Shown here: positions 9,908-17,623 of the stretch, in pieces
How the letters are laid out: each line of letters begins with the position of its first letter
How positions within the stretch are numbered: the first letter of the stretch is position 1
Source: RFSX01 sp964495785
Lineage (GTDB): Bacteria; Bacteroidota; Bacteroidia; Chitinophagales; Saprospiraceae
DNA length: 64,000 nt
Direction: 5' to 3'
Assembly: GCA_964495785.1 (NCBI GenBank)
Contig: CAZBXL010000007.1
Location: 1 to 64,000, forward strand
Notes under the pieces: model-generated
The model's database searches: none
What the model was told of the DNA's origin: nothing
What the model saw: the letters and a program-made list of their open reading frames with translations, nothing else
Translations under genes and position numbers: made by a program

Positions 9908-9915
9908 TATATTTG
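9908..9915 (+). promoter_or_regulatory. Candidate -7 promoter box for the AbrB-fold gene
   Basis: TATATTTG matches the Bacteroidota TAnnTTTG box exactly and lies about 20 bp before the GTG start. A TTG at 9891-9893 is upstream, but its spacing of 14 bp is shorter than usual. Confidence 0.5.
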
Positions 9916-9935
9916 AATTCGAAAGCAGAATTAAA

Positions 9936-10151
9936 GTGGCACAATCTAATTTTTCAGTAGAGGCAATAGTAAGCTGTGATGAGCGTGGACAGTTAGTGTT
10001 ACCTAAGGATGTCAGGAAAAAACTTGATATTAAATCGGGTGATAAGTTAGCTTTATTGAATGTGGTCACTAAGAACAAAGTCCTCTGTATCACATTAATA
10101 AAGACAAATTCGCTTGATGATATTATAAAGAATTACTTAGCTCCGATATAA
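9936..10151 (+). CDS. AbrB/MazE/SpoVT-fold DNA-binding protein
   Basis: This 71-residue protein starts at GTG and contains the swapped-hairpin AbrB pattern: 'DERGQLVLPKDVRKKLDI' followed by 'KSGDKLALL' (about residues 17-42). Proteins with this fold bind DNA as dimers and act as transition regulators or antitoxins. No toxin-like gene lies next to it, so a stand-alone regulator is more likely than a toxin-antitoxin pair. The short C-terminal extension 'DDIIKNYLAPI' resembles proteins annotated as HgcAB-associated, but no hgcA or hgcB is present here. Two direct repeats and a promoter box lie immediately upstream. Confidence 0.82.
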   Translation: MAQSNFSVEAIVSCDERGQLVLPKDVRKKLDIKSGDKLALLNVVTKNKVLCITLIKTNSLDDIIKNYLAPI

Positions 10152-10227
10152 GAATCTGGCTTGGAGCATATTAAAATAGATTGATTGAGTATTAAGCTAT
10201 TTTAGATTTGAATAGTACTATTTTTTA

Positions 10228-10255
10228 AAAGGGAGCGATGACAATCGTTCCCTTT
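10228..10255. terminator. Terminator between the converging AbrB-fold and barrel genes
   Basis: A 12-bp stem (10228-10239 with 10244-10255, one G-T pair) and a 4-base loop are followed by a T-rich run on the plus strand. It ends the AbrB-fold transcript and probably also serves the converging minus-strand gene that ends at 10261. Confidence 0.85.
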
Positions 10256-10260
10256 GCTTT

Positions 10261-13200
10261 TTAGAATATGGCTCTCATCTGAACTCCTGCTGTGTGTACC
10301 AATCTTGAATCTTCAGATTTTCGTCCATTATAATTGACCATGAGATCTATATTATTAGACAGGCGCTTTGTGTAATTAAAATTCCACACCAGATTACGCC
10401 CATTTCTCAGGCCTTGCAGCATTTCAAATTCTATCGGAGTATTTCTATCACCTACAAAATCTATGTGTACGACATTAAACTCTAACTGAAGATTGGATTG
10501 GCTATTCTGCCTCCATGTAAAATCTATTCCACCATCATTGATGTCAGAACTTTCTAATAGTCCTATTCTATTACGATTTTTTTCAATCTTATATTTTAAG
10601 ATGATACGCATCTTGTTAGAAGGTCTAATATTTAATTGAGGTATAAGACTCCAAAAATCGATGGTAAAGTCCTGACTATCAAAGATAGAATTATCGTTTT
10701 TCTTAGTCCCTATTGAAGTCTCCATGAGGATATCGACTTTGCGTTTGAGATTTATTCTCGTTCGGGTGTAATATTGGTCGTTAAGTCGTGTCTCATCTCC
10801 TGATATCTGAGCCAATTTATTATTAAGAGATCTGTAGGCCAATTGGATATCATATTTGGGGTTACCTCTATTGAAAAATAAATTGTGATCAAATGTAGCT
10901 GCAAAGGATACTAAGTTGTCATTCTCAAGATCAAAGGAAATAGGCTCTACAAATCCTCCATCGTCTTGATTTAATAATTTCTGATCTATCCGGTATCGAC
11001 TTGTTATTATAAATCTTGAGAGTAGATTATTTTTCTTTTTTAAGAATTTTGAAGGGTCTAATTTTAAAGATTGATTCAGGACATTTCTATTAGTACTGAT
11101 AAATTCATTATTGAAAATACTGATCTTCTCAAAACCTCCAATATTGGGAAATACGGCAATCTCAAATTCTGTTATTTGTTCAATTCCATCTTCGTTATAA
11201 TCATTCCATAAGTAAGAACCTTCTCCTTCTTGTACTCTTATATACTGAAACTCTAATCTTGGTTCTTGACCACTGTTAGCTTCGTAATATGTACTAAGAC
11301 TTAAGCCGTTCTTAAGGAGATTAAGTTTGTGATCTATATTACCTATGAATGACTTATTGCTTTTGTCTTGATCGATAAAAATATCTTCTACTATGTAGTC
11401 TCTTAATACCAGTTGCCAGACCAGAGTAGAGTTTGTTCCTTGTTGCCAGTTGCCACTTAGTTCATAGTTAGTACTCTCACTTATCCTTTGCATGATGTTA
11501 TCTATACCTCTGTCATCATATCGCTTAATAATGCTGCCTGTTATAGTAAGACTTTCAGAGAGATTGACATCTATGAAGCCTTTGATTAAGTCGTAGTTAA
11601 AACTTGTATTTCGTAGCGAATCTGATCGAGCATCTCTTCTTCGATTTTGTTCTTTTTCGAAGTATGTTCCTACTTTGATTTTTCTATCAAAAAGTGATTT
11701 TGAAATAGTACCTTTTGGTCTAATGAAGTTGGTGTTCTCCGCAGAACTTTGGGATGTCAATAAATTAAATATACCATTGATGTACCATCCAGAATTAAGA
11801 TAGTTGACTTCTCCTATGTGTTTGTTGCCATCATACAAACCTCTATCATGAAATCCTGAAAAAGTATAGCTTGCATAATTGTTTTGGCGATTAACTCCTA
11901 CGGTCGCATTGTATAGAATCTGATCGCTTTTTTGTGTGATGAAATCTATGTTCCAATCTCTTGAAAATTCCTGTACCCTATAGGGATTTAGAGCCTGAAA
12001 ATATTCAGATGCATATTCGAAATTAAAGTTGGATTTAAGTAGGGTATTGTTCTCTCTATTAAGAATTCTAATGTCTGAAAAATTAGAGTGTACGGCTACA
12101 CCAGTATTGTCGTTATTGTCGACCTCAGAGAACCTATTTAGGTCCACATTGCTTAAGCTCGCTTCTACATATAGGTCGGTACTATCGCTGATAGAATATC
12201 CAGCGGCAAATGTGGTGAGTTGTTTTGTTTGCGGCGGTACTAAATTGATAACAGGATCATAGTTGCCGTTATTTTCTCCTACAAAAGTGTAGACCCTGCC
12301 ATTGGCCGCTATATCAGTATCAATGACATAACTACCCATCATATCTCCCACATTGGTAAAGAGTGCAGAGACTAAACCTTCTTCTGGTTCAGGGGCGTAC
12401 ACTAAGGTGCCGTCAGGCTGTATTCTGTATCTAATTATGTCTTCTGAGGCGCCTTCAGTAGGAATAAAAATACCGCTTCTGAAAGTATTGTTGTCTCCAC
12501 CTTCGGTGAGTATACGTATGTCTGTGGTATCTAACTCAATATTGCTCGTCAGAGACTTACTATCTTGCTCATTGTAGAGATTAACTTTGAAGCGCCACTT
12601 GTCATTTTCTATAGTCGATTCTGTGGCATAGAGTGATCTAAGATAACGCTGTACAGTATACTCAAATTCTACGATAATTCTAAGGTTGGCGTTGATGATG
12701 AGATTAGGTGTAAATCGAATTTCAGAACGATTATAATCGATCACATAATCATTCTTTTCTCCTCTTGTGAGAAGTCTTCCATCGGCATATACTTTCTCTG
12801 TGCCAGAAAGCACTTGGATAAATATTTCGTTAGCCGCTCCTAATAATCTGTAAGGACCTTGGTTACCCTCTTGAATATCTATAAATTGTCTATTGAATTG
12901 GCCTCGTGATATAGCGAAGCTAGCTCTATTTGTTGTTGTCCATTCGCTGTTGATGTTTGTCTGATTACTTACGGATATTCCTTTTAGTTTCTTAAAATAA
13001 TTCATAAAGTAGCTATCAGGTTTAGATAGTTCATAATCTCCCGCTATGATGGAAGTTCTATCTTTTTGTACTTCGATAAATATCTTATCAAACTCTTGAA
13101 GAACTTGAGTATTACCTTCTGGCTGAATTGGAATATTTTCATCTGAAATCGCAGCTCTAACGAAGAGCCCATTGCCGAGGTCTCCTTTCATCTGCATGTT

Positions 13201-13680
13201 GAAATTTGAGTTTAGAACGACATCTTGAGAATTTCCAAACGAAACCCCTCTACTGAAACTACCGCTGTATTCTAACTTATTGGATTGTATAAACCTTCTT
13301 CGTTTAAGTTCCTCTTCGTAATCGGAGTCTATTAATCCAAATCGGAGATCACTCTCCATAGAACTAGAGTCAATTATCGAAGTACTGTGAGCTATATTGA
13401 ATGGCATAGTTCTGAACATTATGTGCAATGTATCTACCTGCCCGGTGCTGATGATTAAGGAATTATTATTGATTGTAACATCAGCAGAATCTTGATATTG
13501 GCCTTCAATCTCTACAGTACTCGGAAGAATAGAATTCTCGCTGTATAAAGTCGTATCGCCATCCAAAATAAGATAGTGATGCTGGATATTTGAGATCTGG
13601 GTTATTTGAGCATTGATACGATATATAGCTAACAGCAGTAGGCTTAGCGTAAGTATAGGTTTGACGCTAAACCATTTCAA
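10261..13680 (-). CDS. Giant outer-membrane beta-barrel protein of unknown function
   Basis: The chosen TTG start gives 1139 residues beginning 'MKWFSVKPILTLSLLLLA', a good signal peptide. A longer frame from a TTG at 13716 adds 12 residues that spoil it, and neither start is ATG. After the signal come a small beta domain and a segment with 'GDYELSKPDSYF' and 'NDYVIDYNRSEIRFTPN'. Many alternating beta strands follow, and the protein ends in Phe, as outer-membrane barrels usually do. The 'DYNRSEIRF' type of motif is seen in large uncharacterised barrel proteins that remind me of SprA-like translocons, but the length is about half that of SprA and I do not claim orthology. Function is unknown. 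It probably forms a large pore or assembly protein. Confidence 0.65.
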   Translation of the reverse strand: MKWFSVKPILTLSLLLLAIYRINAQITQISNIQHHYLILDGDTTLYSENSILPSTVEIEGQYQDSADVTINNNSLIISTGQVDTLHIMFRTMPFNIAHSTSIIDSSSMESDLRFGLIDSDYEEELKRRRFIQSNKLEYSGSFSRGVSFGNSQDVVLNSNFNMQMKGDLGNGLFVRAAISDENIPIQPEGNTQVLQEFDKIFIEVQKDRTSIIAGDYELSKPDSYFMNYFKKLKGISVSNQTNINSEWTTTNRASFAISRGQFNRQFIDIQEGNQGPYRLLGAANEIFIQVLSGTEKVYADGRLLTRGEKNDYVIDYNRSEIRFTPNLIINANLRIIVEFEYTVQRYLRSLYATESTIENDKWRFKVNLYNEQDSKSLTSNIELDTTDIRILTEGGDNNTFRSGIFIPTEGASEDIIRYRIQPDGTLVYAPEPEEGLVSALFTNVGDMMGSYVIDTDIAANGRVYTFVGENNGNYDPVINLVPPQTKQLTTFAAGYSISDSTDLYVEASLSNVDLNRFSEVDNNDNTGVAVHSNFSDIRILNRENNTLLKSNFNFEYASEYFQALNPYRVQEFSRDWNIDFITQKSDQILYNATVGVNRQNNYASYTFSGFHDRGLYDGNKHIGEVNYLNSGWYINGIFNLLTSQSSAENTNFIRPKGTISKSLFDRKIKVGTYFEKEQNRRRDARSDSLRNTSFNYDLIKGFIDVNLSESLTITGSIIKRYDDRGIDNIMQRISESTNYELSGNWQQGTNSTLVWQLVLRDYIVEDIFIDQDKSNKSFIGNIDHKLNLLKNGLSLSTYYEANSGQEPRLEFQYIRVQEGEGSYLWNDYNEDGIEQITEFEIAVFPNIGGFEKISIFNNEFISTNRNVLNQSLKLDPSKFLKKKNNLLSRFIITSRYRIDQKLLNQDDGGFVEPISFDLENDNLVSFAATFDHNLFFNRGNPKYDIQLAYRSLNNKLAQISGDETRLNDQYYTRTRINLKRKVDILMETSIGTKKNDNSIFDSQDFTIDFWSLIPQLNIRPSNKMRIILKYKIEKNRNRIGLLESSDINDGGIDFTWRQNSQSNLQLEFNVVHIDFVGDRNTPIEFEMLQGLRNGRNLVWNFNYTKRLSNNIDLMVNYNGRKSEDSRLVHTAGVQMRAIF

Positions 13681-13716
13681 ATGATCTACATAAATTAAAA
13701 AAGAAGTACGTACCAA

Positions 13717-14406
13717 GTTTCTGTTTCTACCCGAAAGTTAATAACATCTCATCTTAGAAACACGCCTTACTGCCATTTTCAAACGTCATCTTGTATCATT
13801 CTAAGCTAAAAGACCAAGGGTTTACCTCATCATTTGTGTTCCAACCCGCAGGAATCTCCTCTGAATATTCACATAATTATAAATATTCAGCGGATAGTTA
13901 TTAAAATACAGTAGACTCAGTAGCTGTTTTAAATTATAATTGACTCTTTTGTTGATGATTAACTCTATTCAGCTATGGTGATATGATACAATCATCTGAT
14001 TATCAGGATGAAAAGAAGATTTTTTGTGGAATATTTTATTATTTCAATACACTTGAGTAGATCTACTTCTATTGTGATTTATAGATTTTAAATATTATTG
14101 GCATAGTATTTAGGACATACATATTGATAGAATTTATTAGGTGTAAATTATTGATAAATAACGATCTACGATAGAGTTCTTGTCATCTTCTATCATCTGA
14201 TCTACTAAATTTTAAATTGTTATTTAATGTAGTCTACCAATGATTTCTAATGGTCAAAGACTGGACGTTAGTCTTAAAGAGGGTTAAAGTTGATATAATA
14301 AGCTGAAACGAAGTACATATTTAGGGTGCTTTGCTATATTTGCGCTTTATAGAAATTTGAACCATTTCTGAGAATTATAATCCATTAGAGTGTAAACTTG
14401 TGAAGA
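13717..14406. other. Long AT-rich intergenic region between divergent genes
   Basis: About 690 bp separate the divergent barrel and peroxidase genes. I find no coding frame with sensible composition and no tRNA. The only clear signal is the promoter box at 14335-14342. The length leaves room for regulation of both genes. Confidence 0.5.
14335..14342 (+). promoter_or_regulatory. Candidate -7 promoter box for the heme peroxidase gene
   Basis: TATATTTG matches TAnnTTTG exactly, 64 bp before the ATG. No clear TTG box is seen at -33. Confidence 0.45.
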
Positions 14407-16305
14407 ATGCGTAAAATCTACGTCGTGTTGTTTATCCTTATTGGTCTTACTGATCTAATCAGTCAGGAAAATAGGACATTTACAGGTGAGGGTAATAACC
14501 TTTTACATTTAGACTGGGGCTCTGCCGAATCACAAGTCCTGAGACAAACGACGGTTAACTATGCTGATGGATTTTCACAAGTTAACGACTCCCTGCTTCC
14601 TTCCCCTAGAGTCATAAGCAATTACGTATTTGATCAAACAGATAATATATTCGATAGTCATAATCTTAGCGACTATGTATGGGTATTCGGTCAGTTTATT
14701 GATCATGACATTACATTAGTTGAATCTGACAATAGAGAACCTATTTTATTAGAGATACCCGAAGATGACGAGCATTTTTCTCCTTCAGAATTTATAGTTA
14801 CATCAAGAAATAAGGCCTTAGCTGGTACTGGAGATGCACCAGGTAATCCAAGACAATACTCTAATGAAGTATCTTCATATATTGATGGATCTGCAGTATA
14901 CGGTTCTGATGCAGAAAGAGCTGAATGGTTAAGAGATCATAAAGGTGATGGAAAGTTAAAGGTATCAAGAGGTAATTTGCTACCGTGGAATACCATATCT
15001 GGAGAATTTTCTGATGATCTTCTTGATTCTGCCCCAGAAATGGCCGATGATACAAGGTCTCTTACTAAGTTATATGTTGCAGGAGATGTAAGAGCCAATG
15101 AAAATCCTTTACTTATAGGAATGCATACATTATTCGTCAGAGAGCATAACAGACTTTGTGATGAGCTAAGGATAAATCATCCTAACTGGACTGGCGATCA
15201 GATATACCAGAGAGCAAGAAAGTACGTAGGTGCATATATACAGAATGTTACGTACAGTGAGTGGTTGCCTGCTATGGGCGTGGTTCTACCTGAATATAGT
15301 ACGTATAGAGCTTATATGGATGCTACAATCTCAAATGTATTCTCAGCAGCAGCATTCAGAATTGGGCATACACTTATTAATAGTAATGTCATAAGAATGG
15401 ATAATGAAGGATCGGAGATCGAGCAAGGAAATATTCTATTAAAGGATGCATTTTTTAATCCATTTGCTATAGAAATTGCAGGTGGTATAGAGCCATATTT
15501 CAAAGGTATGGGAACACAGGCTATGCAAGAATTAGATTGCAAAGTGATTGATGATCTTAGAAATTTTCTATTTGGAGTACCTGGTGCAGGTGGTTTGGAT
15601 TTAGCATCTATTAACATATTTAGAGGTAGAGATAGAGGAGTAAGTGACTATAATACTCTGAGATCAGATTTCGGGTTACCTAATGTGAGTGATTTTTCTG
15701 ACTTTGTAGGGAGTGAAGAAGATGCCGAGCTATTAGAGCATATGTATAGTAATGTGGACAATATAGATGCATGGGTTGGAATGCTTGCAGAAAGGCATAT
15801 GAGTGGAGCTATTTTTGGAGAACTTGTCATCAGAATTTTTGAAGACCAATTTCAGAGATTGAGAGATGGAGATAGATTCTATTTCGAAAATGATCCAGTA
15901 TTTACACCATCGGATATCAACCAAATTAAGGCAACCAAGCTTCATGATATTCTAATGAGGAATACTGATATTGACATAATGCAGGAGAATCTTTTTGTAG
16001 CTATGCCTCATAGTGATATTCCTTCGGGACCTACATTGAATATGGAGCCTTTAGCTGCAGTGGCATATCCTAATCCAATAAACGACCATACAAACGTCAA
16101 AATCAATTCTGACACCGCTCAGAGGGTAGATCTCACTGTGTTTGACGCTAATGGAAGAACTATCCAGATAGGTCAATATGATCTCCTCCCTGGAGATAAT
16201 AACTTATTCTTGGACTTCGGTTCAGAACTTCCTATCGGAATTTATAATGTCCTTATCAGCACTGATGAGCAATACAGACTTCTCAAGTTAATTAAGAATA
16301 ACTAA
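14407..16305 (+). CDS. Secreted animal-type heme peroxidase with T9SS sorting domain
   Basis: The 632-residue product has a signal peptide (1-19) and an animal (peroxinectin/myeloperoxidase-like) heme peroxidase domain (about 25-540). The distal region 'FGQFIDHDITL' contains His100. The typical 'HTLFVREHNRL' follows, and 'AFRIGHTLI' carries the proximal-type His321. The C-terminus (about 550-632) is a T9SS type A domain with 'YPNPINDHTNVKI'. It should be exported to the surface and use hydrogen peroxide to oxidise halides or organic substrates. Such enzymes are described in bacteria, but their substrates are poorly known. It stands alone, with long spacers on both sides. Confidence 0.92.
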   Translation: MRKIYVVLFILIGLTDLISQENRTFTGEGNNLLHLDWGSAESQVLRQTTVNYADGFSQVNDSLLPSPRVISNYVFDQTDNIFDSHNLSDYVWVFGQFIDHDITLVESDNREPILLEIPEDDEHFSPSEFIVTSRNKALAGTGDAPGNPRQYSNEVSSYIDGSAVYGSDAERAEWLRDHKGDGKLKVSRGNLLPWNTISGEFSDDLLDSAPEMADDTRSLTKLYVAGDVRANENPLLIGMHTLFVREHNRLCDELRINHPNWTGDQIYQRARKYVGAYIQNVTYSEWLPAMGVVLPEYSTYRAYMDATISNVFSAAAFRIGHTLINSNVIRMDNEGSEIEQGNILLKDAFFNPFAIEIAGGIEPYFKGMGTQAMQELDCKVIDDLRNFLFGVPGAGGLDLASINIFRGRDRGVSDYNTLRSDFGLPNVSDFSDFVGSEEDAELLEHMYSNVDNIDAWVGMLAERHMSGAIFGELVIRIFEDQFQRLRDGDRFYFENDPVFTPSDINQIKATKLHDILMRNTDIDIMQENLFVAMPHSDIPSGPTLNMEPLAAVAYPNPINDHTNVKINSDTAQRVDLTVFDANGRTIQIGQYDLLPGDNNLFLDFGSELPIGIYNVLISTDEQYRLLKLIKNN

Positions 16306-16864
16306 GACCTTACACTCCTAAGTACTTTTACGGATTACTGTTAGAGCCATATCGTAATGGCATCTTATACCCTTATACCCTTATTTCCTTATACCCCAAT
16401 ACCCTTACACTTTATCCCACATTTCTATCTTATAGTAGCCAGATTTATCGGTGTTCACGGTTGTATTTGTACTACTCATAGACTTCTGCACACTGACCGA
16501 ATATCATAGGATATACAATATTAATTTATAATAAATAAGTCGGCAACATGTAGTCGAATAGGTACGTAATTAAATCACATTATGTATTAAATTATAGAAT
16601 AATATAAAAAATACCTTCATAGTAATTATAGCCCTAATTATAAGGGAAAATTCAGGATTATTCTGTTTTAGAATGAGATAAGAAAAGTCTACAATATGGT
16701 CGTAAAAGTGATTTTGAGAAACAATATTTCGTATTATAGATATTCGTAATGTGTATATTTTTCGGGCATCTCAGCCGATTTTGGCACCCATTTTGCTTTT
16801 AGACCACTATTAATCCGTCATTCGAATTTGTGGCGAAAACGAATTTTACAATTTAATATTTTAC
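16306..16864. other. Intergenic region upstream of the response regulator
   Basis: About 560 bp contain no supported gene. The first part holds a short pyrimidine-rich tandem repeat (16364-16410), and the rest is AT-rich leader DNA. No exact TAnnTTTG box was found near the regulator start. Confidence 0.5.
16364..16410. repeat. Short degenerate tandem repeat of CCCTTATA type
   Basis: Five imperfect copies of a CCTTATA/CCCTTA unit occur in about 47 bp after the peroxidase gene. The units are 7-9 bp and uneven. This is simple-sequence DNA with no obvious function. Confidence 0.6.
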
Positions 16865-17533
16865 ATGTCCGCAGTAAACAGCGTAATAGTAGATGTACAA
16901 AGTATATTCAGAGCTGGCCTTAAGGCTTACTTTGAACATACAGATGCCGTAGACATCGACATACGTGGGGAAGAAGATTCAGCAGAAGGACTACTACTTT
17001 TCCTCCACAAAAATTTAGAGACTCAGCTCGTCATAATGGATCTCAATCTCCCCGAGACAGATGGCTTAGATCTTATTCCACTAATTAAGAAACAGTTCAG
17101 AAACGTCAAGATTTTAGTTATGACAGCTTACGGCGATTATAAGTTCGTAGGCCAAGCCCTTAAGAATGGAGCAGACGGTTATATACTTAAGTCTAATGAA
17201 CCAGTTCACCTTATAGAAGCTATTAATGATATCATGGACGATAAAACTTATATCGCTCCAGGTCTCCATATAACGCCGCCTAACGGCAGAAGACTAACTA
17301 ATGGCAAGAAATCAATCTACGAAGATAGATTTGTCATCAAACAGAAATTAACGAAAAGAGAGCAAGAGGTATTAGAGCTTATCACTGAGGCAAAAAATAA
17401 CAAAGAGATAGCTAAAGAATTATACATCAGTGATCAGACAGTCGGCGTACATAGAAAGAACATTATGAGAAAACTCGGTGTCAAGAATACAATCAATTTG
17501 ATAAAGTTTGCATTTGAGAACCAACTCGTATAA
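16865..17533 (+). CDS. NarL/FixJ-type response regulator with LuxR DNA-binding domain
   Basis: This 222-residue protein has a receiver domain (about 4-125) and a LuxR-type helix-turn-helix (about 155-220, 'LTKREQEVLELI' and 'NKEIAKELYISDQTV'). The phospho-acceptor is Asp59 in 'VIMDLNLPETDG', with Thr87 and Lys109 at the switch positions. The usual acidic pair near the N-terminus is Asp10 followed by Val rather than two acidic residues. That may weaken metal binding or indicate atypical phosphorylation. No histidine kinase gene is adjacent. It sits 90 bp before the first giant dockerin-bearing protein on the same strand, so it may control that gene block. Confidence 0.92.
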   Translation: MSAVNSVIVDVQSIFRAGLKAYFEHTDAVDIDIRGEEDSAEGLLLFLHKNLETQLVIMDLNLPETDGLDLIPLIKKQFRNVKILVMTAYGDYKFVGQALKNGADGYILKSNEPVHLIEAINDIMDDKTYIAPGLHITPPNGRRLTNGKKSIYEDRFVIKQKLTKREQEVLELITEAKNNKEIAKELYISDQTVGVHRKNIMRKLGVKNTINLIKFAFENQLV

Positions 17534-17623
17534 ATAAAATATAAATGATCTAAAACATTTTGACCCCCTCTCCCCATAGTCTGAACAGCTATAACAAGAT
17601 TAAAATTTAAACTAAAGAGGCTT

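Noticed and set aside
9936..10151. Toxin-antitoxin module built on the AbrB/MazE-fold protein
   Set aside because: No toxin-like frame lies on either side in an overlapping or adjacent position, and a terminator follows directly.
16364..16410. Tandem repeat as a regulatory iteron or CRISPR
   Set aside because: The units are only 7-9 bp, uneven and degenerate, with no spacers and no replication or cas gene nearby.
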